Below are positions 42,600 through 53,631 of a stretch of 64,000 nt of DNA, one piece after another; position 1 is the stretch's first letter; every line of letters begins with the position of its first letter. A program made the position numbers and the translations under genes. This DNA is from Entoloma clypeatum (lineage: Eukaryota > Basidiomycota > Agaricomycetes > Agaricales > Entolomataceae): the NCBI GenBank assembly GCA_963565915.1, contig OY751496.1, positions 2,790,001 to 2,854,000 on the forward strand, written 5' to 3'. Below the pieces are notes generated by a model. The model saw nothing but the letters and a program-made list of their open reading frames with translations, made no database searches and had not been told where the DNA came from.

Positions 42600-42611
42600 G
42601 GGGGGGGGTGA

Positions 42612-43008
42612 TGTTACGAACACTTTTCCATCTTTTCTCTTCTCTTATCTTATCTCATCTTATCTTATCTTATCTCATCTTATCTTATCTGATCGTAGAT
42701 AATCTCATCTTATCCAGACACATGGACACGGCATGGTAGATGCACAGTAAAGCACAGTACTTACGCAGCCGCAGTACCTCATGGAAGATGCATGTTGAGT
42801 ACCACAACAGTAGGTTACATCAGCGGACCACGGATCGTCCTCATTTATACCACATGTTTAGTAGTAGTATATAAGGTAGCTAGTTTGAACATGGAACCCC
42901 AGTCTTGAGCTGGTTTCTACCGCTTCAAACCTCATTCTAAACCTTTCCTCATTGTTCCACGTTTCCTCTCTCGCAAGGCCTGAGTGTTGGTGTTTAGTGT
43001 TGCTAACA
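42612..43008 (+). repeat. GD 3' LTR (397 bp)
   Basis: Same ends as the 5' LTR, about nine substitutions and a 20-bp gain in the CTTAT repeat; followed by GTGAC. Confidence 0.95.
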
Positions 43009-43013
43009 GTGAC

Positions 43014-43211
43014 CCAACGCACAAAAGTCCCCAAGTGCTCGCCGTTAATGACAATGAGAAGTGAGTCAGTGCATGTCGGGTTGGGGACATTGAGTACCAC
43101 TTGTGCTTCAGTGAGATCCTTCGGCGCTTTATTGTGGGAATACATCATCTTTCGGCTACCGCCCACCATCATGCCCCACACTGTCATAGACTTGTCTGCA
43201 TATCCTGCGCC
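43014..43211 (-). pseudogene. Host-like ORF, 5' half, between GD and T1
   Basis: Minus-strand frame GAGYADKSMTVWGMMVGGSR through KDLTEAQVVLNVPNPTCTD and VINGEHLGTFVRWVT, then into 36063 after removal of GD. Its upstream end is cut by T1 at 43212. No domain is recognised. Confidence 0.5.
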
Positions 43212-45360
43212 TAGTGTTCGAAAGTCCAGTTAAAAAAAAGAAATTAACCACTAACCAGACCAAACCAAACCAGTGGTTTGGTTAACCGACTGGTTTGAGT
43301 TAATTAGATTTAGACATACCACTGGTTTAAGTTAATCACTTTGGGAAAAAAAAATTAACCAGGTTTAACCAGTTTAAACCACTGACCTTCATACAAGCAA
43401 GGGGGTCTCTCACTCACACAAAAATGACAGAAAAGGAGACAAGACCAATGGGAGCCTGGTCTCACCAGTCTTGCCAATCTTACATTATAGAACTATGAGT
43501 CTAACTACAGTAAATACTAAAAAAAGCCCGTGTCTAACTACATTAAATACTAAAAAAAAATCCAAGGTGACGCATGGACAGCATTGGGTGTTGGGCATGA
43601 GTGCAGGTCATTGGATGTGAGTTGGAGGGCCATTGGGCATGAGAGACGGGTGTTGGGGATGGGTGGAAACTGTTGGGCATGAGTCGAGGCCGTTGGGCAT
43701 GAAAAACAGCTGTCAGCACGAGAAACAGGTGAGGGATGCATTGGGGGGTGAAAGGAGGCCATTGGATGCAAGTGGGGGCAGTTTGGTGTGAGAGTGGGCC
43801 GTTGGAGGCTGTTGGGCTCGAGAGATGGGCTTGGGATGCCATTGGGGGTCACAGGAGGGCGTTGGACGCGAGTGGGGGCCCTTCGGCAGGAGAGGGGCCG
43901 TTCGGCATGAAGGGAGGCCGTTGGCCATGAGTTGGGGTCGTTGGGTGCTAGAGGGGGCTGTTCGGCGCGAAGGGAGGCCGTTGGTCATGAGTTGGGGTCG
44001 TTAGGCGCTAGAGGGGGCCGTTCGGCGCGAGAAGGGGCCATTGGGCATTAGAGAGGCCGTTGGGCGCTTGACGCAGCCATTGGGCACAGATGGTGGCCAG
44101 ATGGAGTGGAGGTGGGGGAAAACAAGAGTGTGGGAAGCTTTGGCTGGTGTTGAGTGTTGCGCGTCGTTGAAAATTGTGCCCTTGATGTCCAAACCGTGGC
44201 ACCAAAAGCACCAAAAATAGTCCTTAAGTTATATAGAGATACTTAGAAGCTAATATTAAGTATATATAAAGAGTTAGATACATGAGCTTTGTATGGTAGA
44301 AAGTCTGTACACCACAATGATGCATCAAAATACAATGTAAATCGTGATCAACAGTGCATCATGGGTTTTCTCAAACACAAAAACCAGCATTTTCTTACTT
44401 CCTCCTTTCCACAAGCACTTTCAACTACCTGTAATATATATATACTATTGAACCATTGTATGTAAACCTATTGAGACCATTCAAATAAGTTTCAAGGACT
44501 TAACAATGTGAATATGAGCAAAATAGTTCGAAAATTTGACCAAAATTTTTTATTTCAGATTTGGATTTTCCACATTCAGGGGATCTTATCTCACATTGGT
44601 TTTTCAAATTTGGTTCATTCCTTGGGGAGATATAGCACTTTTTCTGAAATATGCACATTTCATTATTTCTATCTGATCTGGACTTCTAAAAATTATACAC
44701 AGTGTGTCAGAAGGTGAATACATATCCCATATATAGTTCTATTACTTCAAACTATTATTAGATCATGAGAAAGGCACCGCGCGCACCTGCGCGATGCATT
44801 TTGCGCATTGTTTACTATTATTTGGTCAGAGCACGGCACATCTATAACTTAAAGTCCGTGGCGAAGTTTCACAAAATAAATATATACTTGATGATATATA
44901 GTCCCCTCCTACCTAATTGATATAGTAGAAACCCTGACTTGTTCCTGTGTGGACATAATAAGCAGATGTGCGATGTTTTTGGGGATTTGTTTACATGTAT
45001 TTGACACATTTGATGCGCGCATGATGCATGTCATCCAACGTCGAAACGACGCATCTACCCATTGCTGACTCTGCAATGAGGGCACACATGCCGAAAATCA
45101 TGTGTTTGGATGGTTTAATCATGTGTGAACCTATGTCAACAGCAAATTAACTAAGTAACATGGCTCTGGTGGACAATTTGTGATATTTGTATGGTTTAAC
45201 TGAGTTTAACCAACAAATTAACCAAACCAATGAAAAATTAACTGGTTAATGATGGTTTCGTCTGGTTTAGATCTTTTTCTGAAAATTTCTTAACCGGTTA
45301 AGGTTTAGGTTAATGGATTTGGGGTCAATTAACCAAACCAAACCAAACTTTCGAACACTA
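43212..45360. mobile_element. T1: non-autonomous DNA-transposon-like element
   Basis: Ends are inverted: TAGTGTTCGAAAGT on the left and ACTTTCGAACACTA on the right. Both subterminal regions (about 43240-43385 and 45180-45350) are crowded with short AACC/GGTT words (for example AACCAAACCAAACC). Inside are a GTTGGGC-type minisatellite (about 43570-44100) and an AT-rich core (about 44110-45150) also present in T2 and T3. No transposase is encoded. TA could be the target duplication, but being palindromic it cannot be told from the end. The left flank is the host-like ORF and the right flank is element E, so the locus was rearranged. Confidence 0.7.
43570..44100. repeat. T1 minisatellite, period about 20-21 bp
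   Basis: Units of the type GGCCGTTGGGCATGAGAGG in many variants. Open frames on the complement (PNG, PTA, AQRP repeats) follow from the 21-bp period. Confidence 0.85.
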
Positions 45361-47447
45361 CCGCCACACTATCCTCCAGTAACCCCTCTCAGATTCCCTG
45401 TCAGACCTGGCGGAGGACGTTGCATTCTTCCCCTTGAACAGTTACCCCACGCATTGCTCGCACTGCAAACAATTCTGGTCGAAGAAGGATGATGTTTTCG
45501 TTGTCCCGCGATCCGTCTCCGTGGTCCGCTCGTCGGGACAAAGCGTCGGACTTGCCCATTGACTTTCCAGGTTGATGGTGCATTTTGAAATCGAAACAAG
45601 CGAGGTATAAGGACCATCTAGCTTGTCGTCAATTTAGTTTTTGAGCTGTCATGAAATACTCAAGATTTTTGTGGTCCGTCAAAATCTCCACTGCCTTCTC
45701 CGCTCCTTCGAGGAAGTGCCTCCACTCCTCCAATGCGCGGACCACCGCCAACATCTCCTTGTTGTAGATCTCGTAGTTGCATTCCACTGGACTAAGGCTT
45801 TTGGAATAGAATGGGACAGGGTGCCACTTACCATCCTCTGTTGGTTGGGACAGTACTGCTCCAGTTGCAAAGTCCGAGCTGTCCACTTCTATCCGCCACT
45901 CCTTTCCATGATCAGCTAAGACCAGGATCAGAGCGGATGTAATCCTCCGCTTCAACTCCGCAATGCGGACACTTCTCCCTCCTTCCAAGACCAGAGGTGC
46001 CCTTTCTTTGTGAGCTCAAAAAGAGGGCGCGCGATGTCCGAAAACCCTTCAATAAAATGGCGATAGAAGTTAGTGAATCCCAGGAAGGATTGTACTTCTC
46101 AGACGTTTGTCAGAGTGGGCCACTCTGCGACCCCCGCTACCTTCACCAGATCCATCTCTATGTGTCCTTGTTCAATAATAAGGCCTAGGTATTCAATACG
46201 TGTTTGTTCAAACTCGCATTTCTCTGGTTTTAGATAGAGTTTGTGTTCGCGAAGTTGTTCCAGTACAATCCGTGTGACCCTCCGATGCTCCGCAAGGGTC
46301 TCCATGAAGATGAGTATATCGTCGAGGTAAACACAGACTACACCTTCGGTGATAAGGTCCTGAAAGATCTCATTCATCATAGTCTGGAATGTGGATGGAC
46401 TATTAGTGAGGCCAAAGAACATCACCAATGGTTCATAGAGTCCGTGATTGGTCCGAAAAGTGGCCTTCCACTCATCTCCGGGTTTTATCCACACATTGTT
46501 GTAATCCCAGTGGATGTCGAGCTTGGTGAAGTATCGAGCGTGTTGAAGTTTATTGACCAGTTCGGATATGAGCGGAAGCAGATACTTGTTTTTGATAGTT
46601 TTGGAATTGAGTGACTGGTAGTCTTGTACAAGACGAAGGGAGCCATCCTTCTTCTTGATGTAGAATACCAGAGATGCCATCGGAGACTTGGAAGGGCAGA
46701 TCCGACCAGTTGCAAGATTTTTCTCCAAAAACGCGTCGAGTTCCTTCTGTTTGTTCGGAGCAAGTGGATATACCTTACAACCCGCCGGAGAGGCATCCGG
46801 AACAAGTTCAATGGCGTGGTCCCAAGTCTGCTCTTCCGGTAAGGTGTCGAAAGAGGTCTTTGAGAATATGTCTTCAAAGTCAAACAAGTGGTCTGGTACA
46901 GAGTCGCGGAAAGATTTAGGTTACTGAGGAAGGCCTCCGATAGATGTTGCAAGATATTGGATGAAGTGTGGATGAACTCCGCCTCCCTGGGTACTGTTCC
47001 AACAAAAAGGCGATCTCCCTCCTCAAACTCATCCTCTTCCTCATCGCCTTCCACTAACTCCTCCGCTTCCTCTCCTTCTGTGACATCCTCCACCCATGGG
47101 CCATGCGGAGCCTCCTCCGCTAGACCAGATGTTGGAGTGGAACCCATCCGACAGGCTCGGATGCGGACTTGTTCGAACTTCCACTCCTTCCGCTCTTGGG
47201 CTGCCTCCTGTTGGCGTGTCCGACATCGTGCAGGACACCGGCTCATCTTCACTTCCCCTGGAGCCCAATCTACCTTGGGGTTGTGTTCTTTGAGCCAAGT
47301 GAAGCCTAACACGATTTCTTGTTTTCCCAAACTTGTTACTGCAAGCTGGGTCCGCTCTGAGTGATCCCGATAGCGGAGCACTACATCCAACACCTCCGTT
47401 ATTGCTCTGGCCTCATTTGGAGTTCCGTCGATGTTGTATACCGGAAT
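45361..47447 (-). pseudogene. pol: E: Ty3/gypsy Pol remnant, protease to RNase H
   Basis: Minus strand. From the high-coordinate end: the protease tail (IPVYNIDGTPNE, then LAVTSLGKQEIVLGFTWL), a Glu-rich linker, RT (about 46890-46100) with SKSPMASLVFYIKKKDGSL and CVYLDDILIF, RNase H (about 45990-45630; EVDSSDFATGAVLS, ILTDHKNLEYF) and the post-RNase H segment with SMGKSDALSRRADH. Frameshifts near 46890 and 46000 and stops near 45630 and 45420 divide it. Integrase and LTRs are missing, cut at 45361 by T1. T2 separates it from 49811-49882. Confidence 0.88.
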
Positions 47448-49810
47448 TAGTGTTTGAGGGTTCGGTTCGGTTCGGTTTTTTGCCCCAAAAGCGGGTGGAC
47501 CGAGACTGGACCGGTCTTTCAATCACTCAGAAATACTATAGACTGAGACCGAACCGGGGGGAACCGGTCTCGGCATGTTATTTTGCTTGGACCGAACCGG
47601 TCCAAACTGGTCTGAACCGGTTGTAACTACGGTAATACCCTAATAATTTAAAAACACGTGTTGGGCGTGAGACGACGCCATTGGACGCGAGTGGGGGGGC
47701 CGTTGGGCATGAGTCAAGGCCGTGGGGCGCGAGTGAGGGGCCGTTGGTCGTGAGAGGAGGCCGCTGGACGAGAGAGTGGGCCGTTGCACGCGAGTGGGGA
47801 GCGTTGGGCGCAAGAAGGTGCCGTTGGGCGTTAGAGAGGGCCGTTGCGCGCTAGTACAGGTCGTTGGGCACGACTCATGGCAGTTGGGCATGAGAGGCGG
47901 CTGTTGGGCATGATGGGCGGCCGTTCGGCACGAAGGGAGGGCGCTGGGCATTAAAGGGCGCCGTTGGGCACAAGAGGGGGTGTTGGGCGCACAGGGAGAC
48001 CGTTGGGCGGTAGAGGGGGCCGTTGGGCATGATGGGCGGCTGTTGGGCATGATGGGCGGCTGTTGGGCGTGCGAAGGGTCTGTTGGGCGCGCAGGGAGGC
48101 CGTTGGACGTTAGAGGGGGCCGTTGGGCGCTAGTAGGGGCCGTTGGGCATGCGAGGGGGCCATTGGGTGTGAAGGGGCATTAGAGGGGGGTGTTGGGTGC
48201 GAAGGGAGGCCGTTGGGCGTGAAGGGGCATTAGAGGGGGCCGTTGGGCGCGAAGGGAGGCCGTTGGGCAGCGGTAGTGGCCATTGGGCGGAAGTGGAGCC
48301 AGGTGGAGTGGAGGTGGGGGGATAAAAGAAGTGTGGGAACGTTTCGTTGGCTGTCTGTCGAATTGTGGTTCGAGTTTCGGCGATTGCCGAAAGTGCTTGG
48401 CAGTCGATGCCGAGCGATGAGCATCAATGAAACTCAAGGCCTCAATGCCCAAACTGTGGCATCACAGGCCGCAGATGTATTTGCTAACTTATGTAGAGAT
48501 GTGTAGGAACCTATAAGAAGTAAATATACAGTTGGATACATGAACTATGTATAGTAGTGAGCCTGTATTCCAAAATTATACATCAAACATAGTCAAAATC
48601 GTGATGCAACAGTGCATCATGGGTTTCCTCAAACACAAAAAAAAAAATTTCCTTACTTCCTCCTTTCCACAACCACTTTAGTCTACATATACTGTACATA
48701 TACTATTGAAAATGGCATGTACACCTATTCAGACCATTCAAATAAAATTCAAGGACTTGATAAGGTGAATATAAGCAAAATAGGTCGAAAATTTGACCAA
48801 AAAATTTTGTTTCAGCTTTGGATTCTCCTCATTCAGGGGACCTCACAGCACATCTGTTTTTCAAATTTGGTGCATTCATTATGGAGATATAACACTTTTA
48901 CTGAAATATGCACATTTCATCATTTCTATCTTATCTAGAGATCTAAAAATTATACAAGCTGTTTCAGAAGGTGAATACATATATATTGATGAGTTCTATC
49001 ACTTCAAACTATTATTAGATCATGAGGAAGGCACCGCGCGCGCCTGCGCGATGCATTTTGCATATTGTTTACTATTATTTGGTGTAAAGTGTCGCATCGC
49101 TATATGCTCCAATCCGTGGCGAAAATTCATGAAATAAATATATGTTTATTGACATATGATACTCTGCTACATAATTGATATAGTCTGTAAGCTTACTTCC
49201 TCCTGTGTAGCCATATTAAGGAGAAATGCGATGTTTTTTAAGTTTGTTTCGAACATTGAATCAACGCATCCACCCATTGCTCACTCCACAGTGAGAGGCA
49301 CACATATATAACAAAAATAACACTGTAATAATAGTACAGATACAACAAAAATAGCACTGTAAACCCAGATACAAAAAAATAACACTGTAATCATATGTTT
49401 TAGCTATGTTTTCACCATGTTTTACTCAATTTTTAACCTTTGTGACTCTGAGCAAGAGTTTATGTACAAGCTAGAAATGTATTACCCTCAGTTGTAGCTT
49501 CAAAACAAGCCTTGGACCGATGAAATTGGACTATAAGTATCTAGAATATTATACAGATTACTAAAAAATCTCCAAAAATTGTAGAATATTAGGGGGGGTT
49601 GGAGGTGTATCCCAAAGGGCAAAAAGACCGGTCTAGACCTGTTTAGACCGGTCTTTTTGCGGTCTAAGTCAAAAAAAAAATCTAGACTGAACTGCAGTCT
49701 AAATTTTCTAAAACGTATAGACCTTAGACCGCAGTTCAGTCCAACATGGTCTATTTTTCAGTTCAGTTCAGTCTGGTTCAGGTCTATGTAGACTGAACCT
49801 TCGAACACTA
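47448..49810. mobile_element. T2: non-autonomous DNA-transposon-like element inside E
   Basis: Left end TAGTGTTTGAGGGTTCGG; the right end, read inverted, is TAGTGTTCGAAGGTTCAG. The left subterminal region has GGTTCGG and GAACCGGTC words; the right has GACCGGTCTAGACC and TTCAGTCT words. Minisatellite at about 47660-48290, AT-rich core at about 48290-49330, as in T1. Both flanks are E protease sequence, so this is a clean insertion. The 114-codon plus-strand frame at 48793-49137 is not preserved in T1 and is not called a gene. Confidence 0.75.
47660..48290. repeat. T2 minisatellite, period about 20-21 bp
   Basis: About 30 variants of GGCCGTTGGGCGYGAGAGG; the GTTGGGC core is the least variable part. 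Confidence 0.85.
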
Positions 49811-49882
49811 ACCAGAATTGCGCATTGTAGTTTTCGAGTAGAGAGTCAGTGTTTCTCGACCAGAGTACGTTCAATAAATGAT
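49811..49882 (-). pseudogene. E: protease fragment beyond T2
   Basis: Short minus-strand continuation of E (FIERTLVEKH, STRKL), the protease flap region upstream of IPVYNIDG. It ends where GF leader sequence begins. Confidence 0.6.
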
Positions 49883-49956
49883 CTGAACAGGGTCGCGCGC
49901 CCGACGTAAGGTACTACTGTTCAAACCAAAACACTCCCCCCTGTCAGAACACCAAC

Positions 49957-51045
49957 ATGGACAATCAAGACCTTCAGGACCAAGCCCCCGAATATCATGA
50001 ACATCATGAACATCATGACCCCCCCATTGCACCACCCCCTCTCCGACCAGGCCGAAGAATTGAAATAGCTGCAGATCCCGGCAAATATAATGGATCCCGA
50101 CCCCTGTTTTCGGGATGGTGGGCAAAAATGCTCATGTGGATCTGAGTAAATTGAGATTTGTTACATGGGGATGATGAAGTCTGTATCGCAGTCTGGTCCC
50201 GATTAGATGGACCAATTGCAGGAATGTATGGGGAAACACAACTCACCCAATGCATGGAATTGAATGATTGGCCAACATATCGAAACTTGGTCTATGAGAT
50301 TACCACGAGGTTTCGTCCTACCACCGAAGTGGAATGGGCCAGAGCAAAGATTGAGGGGTTCAAACAGAACCAGATGAAGACAGATGACTGGATCACGCAG
50401 TTTGGAACACTGGCGATCAAAGGGAAAATTGAGGATCATCATGGGATTTCCTTATTAGAGAGAAATGCCTGGGACTCAATTGTACAACAATTGTTTCAGC
50501 AAGGAAGGTGACAGGACACCATGCAGGAAACTGTTGAAGAAATCTCAGCCATTGGAAGGGCTGAAGAAAATTATGCCATGAGGCAAGGAATGAGGCAGGG
50601 ACCTCGAAGACAAGGGAACCAATGGGGAAATCGCCCCCAGAATCAGCAAGCACCGCGGCCGCAAGGCCAGAATAATTTCGGAAGGCCCTTTGGGCAACAA
50701 CAGAATGGGGGGTACCATCCCCAGCAAAATGGTCAGCAGCAACAACGACATGATCCGAACATGATGAACGTCGATAGGAACCAGCGACGAGCTCCTGGTA
50801 ACTGCTATAACTGTGGTGGACAAGGGCATTTCGCCCGAGATTGCAGGCAGCCGCAGTGCAGGGTACAAGCGGCAATGATCGAACAAATTGACGAGCACGA
50901 GGAGGAAGAAATTCTGAGACAGATAACGGCCAGGCGTCAAGCATGTCAAGCCACAAATGGTCAAATGGATGTGAATGGCGCGCCTGCGCCGAATCCCAAT
51001 GGACAAGCTGCAGGGCAGCAGGGTTTTGTAAACATCAACCAGTAA
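49957..51045 (+). pseudogene. gag: GF Gag with in-frame TGA codons
   Basis: ATG at 49957 (MDNQDLQDQAPEYHEHHEHH). The frame is continuous to TAA at 51043 but carries TGA at about 50143, 50152 and 50508; the second is also present in GB. Conserved blocks are EIAADPGKYNGS, CIAVWSRLDGPIAGMYGET, TTRFRPTTEVEWARAKI and TDDWITQFGTLAIKGKI, a Gln/Asn-rich linker and the knuckle CYNCGGQGHFARDC. Unlike GB it has no indel at the N-terminus. Confidence 0.85.
51021..51027 (+). promoter_or_regulatory. GF predicted -1 slippery site G GGT TTT
   Basis: In the gag frame, 15 nt before the gag stop; Pol is the -1 frame and is open on both sides. A short CCAGT (51039-51043)/ACTGG stem follows. Confidence 0.6.
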
Positions 51046-52492
51046 TTCCCCCACTGGCTCTGACAAATCGCTATGAACAATTGCCTATAGACTCTTATAT
51101 ACATAAGGACACTGTAAAATCATGGTTTCAGAAACTTTCGGATGCAGCAGTTACATACAATAAAATACTATTAGATAAACCTAGGAGAGAAAAACCAAAA
51201 AAAGATGAATTGGACTTAGATACACTTGTAAATTATATCATTGGGGAGTCCTCGGAAATGAGGCTTGGTTCAGCCCTCATGGACGAATGCTTAATTCCCT
51301 GTTCAGAAGAATCAGATAATTTAAATAGGCAAACAGACTCAATGGGGGAACCATCATTTATTAGATCAGCTTCTTTGGAAAAGGAACTCATGATGAAGAT
51401 CACGCTGGAAACACTGCAGGACAAACATACTTTCAATGTTGAAGCCTTATTGGACTCAGGGGCAACAGGAATGTTCATTGATGTGGACTTCGCCAAGAAA
51501 AACAACATTAAATTAAGGGAACTACCATTTCCTATTTGGGTGTACAACGTGGATGGCATGCTTAATCAAGGAGGCTTGATCACACATGAAGCAGTTCTGG
51601 CTATGTGACACAAGGGGCATGTGGAAATAGCAGTGTTCAAGGCGTGTAACTTAGGGAAAGCTAAAATTATTGTGGGACACACCTGGTTGAAATGCCACAA
51701 CCCGGAAATTGATTGGGAACATGGGAATGTCAAACTATCACGATGTCCAGAAGAATGTGGAATGCGTAGAATGCACTACTTAAAGAAAGCGGCTAGAGCC
51801 AAATGGGGCAGAAGAATTATTGAAGCCATATACATGGATGAAGGAAGTATACCAGAGGAAGTTATTCATATGATCAGAGGAGCAAAGACGGAAGCTGTGC
51901 AAGAAGAATCTGCAGAACAGAAAGTGCCTTGTAAATATCACCCATATTTATCTGTCTTCGAGAAAAAGGCATCGGAAAGATTACTGATTCGGAAACCATG
52001 GGATCATGCCATAGACTTAAAGCCTGATTTCGTCCCAAAAAAGGCTAAGGTTTACCCACTGTCACTGGAAGAAAGGAAAGAAGTATCTGAGTTCGTGAAT
52101 GAGCAATTACGTAAAGGATATATCAGACCTACCAAGTTGTCGCAAACCTTGCCGGTGTTCTTCATACCCAAAAAAGATGGAAAGAAACAAATGGTACAGG
52201 ATTACCGATATATTAATAGCTGGACTGTTCGAAATAATTATCCGCTCCTGCTAATTCCGGAGTTGATCAATAAGTTAAAAGGGAAGAAAAGGTTCACCAA
52301 GATGGATCTCAGATGGGGATACAACAATGTGTGCATCAAGGAGGGAGACGAGTGGAAAGTGGCATTTACGACCCCTGATGGAGCCTTTGAACCAACAGTG
52401 ATGTTTTTTGGATTAAATAATTCCCCGAGCACGTTCCAGACCATGATGAACAATATCTTTAGGGACTTGATTGACCAGGGATACATGGTTAT
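51024..52492 (+). pseudogene. pol: GF Pol, first part (protease and RT to just before the catalytic motif)
   Basis: PLALTNRYEQLPIDSYIHKD, protease LLDSGATGMFID (about 51450), RT with KMDLRWGYNNV. TGA at 51606-51608 (GB has CGG, Arg). The frame is cut at GYMVI by GC2, with the GTTAT duplication, and resumes at 59025 with YIDDILVAT: the insertion falls a few codons before the RT catalytic Asp pair. Confidence 0.9.
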
Positions 52493-52840
52493 TGTTACGG
52501 ACTAACGACTATGGACGTATACGCTTACTTTTTCATTCTTACTCATCGGGCCCCGCTTACCTATATTCTATGACACTCTACTTCCATTAGTATACTTCGC
52601 TCCCGCGCTGACTCGCTTTCCGCAGTCGTCTTACTCAGACGCACTGCCTTCCACAGTTATCTTACTCAGATACACTGCCTTGCGCAGCACTGACTCATAT
52701 GCTATCGCCTATAGTCAGTACCTATATAAACCCTTTGTACTATAGCTAGATTCCTTAGATTTAGCAATCACATTGCTCTTCGCCTTTCCATCTTCCTGCA
52801 TACTCTGCCCGAACCTTGGAACGGTTTGTTACGCATAACA
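52493..52840 (+). repeat. GC2 5' LTR (348 bp)
   Basis: Starts TGTTACGGACTAACGAC, ends TTACGCATAACA. Confidence 0.95.
52723..52767 (+). promoter_or_regulatory. GC2 promoter TATA box and self-primer donor
   Basis: TATATAAA at 52723-52730; 34 nt on, AGATTTAGCAA (52757-52767). Confidence 0.7.
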
Positions 52841-52842
52841 AG

Positions 52843-52853
52843 TTGCTAAATCT
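52843..52853 (+). other. GC2 primer-binding site (self-priming type)
   Basis: TTGCTAAATCT, 2 nt inside the LTR, perfect complement of 52757-52767. Confidence 0.7.
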
Positions 52854-53631
52854 CGTTAGGTTCGCCCAGAGCGAAGAGAGCAACTACCAGGCGAGCCAAG
52901 ACGTCGCGCTTCTTTGAAGACTTCACCAGTAACCCATTCAGCACGCCAGAAGCCCGACAGGAGGAGCTAAGTCCTCGAGACAGTATCGATTTTACACTCA
53001 TCCAGCAGTACATCGAATCGGAGATCCGTCGCATCCTACAGCAGGTGCTTGACGAAGAACTAGACAACGACGAGCATCGCCCCCACGGCGAAATAGCAGA
53101 GAGCATCCATCTTGCTCGGCAACACCAGATCGCGCGCTACAACGCCCGACAGAACGAACTCGAAAGCTTTCGTGTTCAAGAAGGACCTCAGACAGGTCGG
53201 ATCACAGAGATCAGAGAGTTTATCGGTGTCCAGACAACCGTTATCAGAAGATTGATTAGGACGCTCACATTGAGACGTCCCAGAGCCGCATCACCACGTC
53301 TTACTCGAAGCAGCAGATCTACGCCCACTTCACCACCGACGAGCAACAGACCGAGTACAACCGTTGGGCACGAAACGAGAGACTTGACCCCTTCTCGCGA
53401 CCGACAGACGCACAGGAACAGAGATTCCTTAGAGATCTACAGAGGAAATACCCCGAACGTTTTGCCACCGATTCCGCCGACGAGTCCCCTGACGAATTTA
53501 CTTTTGACTCCGCGGAGTCAGATATCGAACAGACGCCTAGAACAGGGACTCATTTTCAATCCTTACCTATATCCCGAACCCCATCTTCATCCCAACAACC
53601 CGACTCCTCTTCTCCTCCGCAGACTCTAGAC
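52854..53631 (+). other. GC2 AUG-free leader with long open frames
   Basis: No ATG between the predicted transcript start (52757) and 53632. The two open frames described for GC are kept (EDFTSNPFSTPEARQEE; ARNERLDPFSRPTDAQE). Very similar to the GC leader (about nine differences in the first 455 nt by eye). Confidence 0.55.

Larger units (their letters stand above)
36064..43013 (+). mobile_element. GD: complete Ty3/gypsy chromovirus
   Basis: LTRs 36069-36445 (377 bp) and 42612-43008 (397 bp, longer by a repeat of the CTTATCTTATCT type), perfect duplication GTGAC (36064-36068 and 43009-43013). Contents: self-primer site, structured leader, a 5' small ORF, gag, frameshift signal, pol with chromodomain, a post-pol membrane micro-ORF, a G-run (42600-42608) and the 3' LTR. 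Two disabling changes in gag-pol: a 1-nt insertion in gag and one TGA in pol. Confidence 0.95.

Noticed and set aside
43500..44100. CRISPR-like array.
   Set aside because: Units are variable and adjacent with no spacer/repeat alternation; it is a minisatellite in a eukaryotic mobile element.
43240..45350. AACC-rich subterminal words of T1 as telomeric repeats.
   Set aside because: They are irregular, occur on both strands at both ends of an internal element, and differ from TTAGGG arrays.
48793..49137. 114-codon frame in the T2 core as a transposon gene.
   Set aside because: The corresponding T1 region is interrupted and diverged without coding pattern.
43212..49810. T elements as CACTA transposons.
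   Set aside because: CACTA elements begin CACTA and end TAGTG; here the ends are the other way round.
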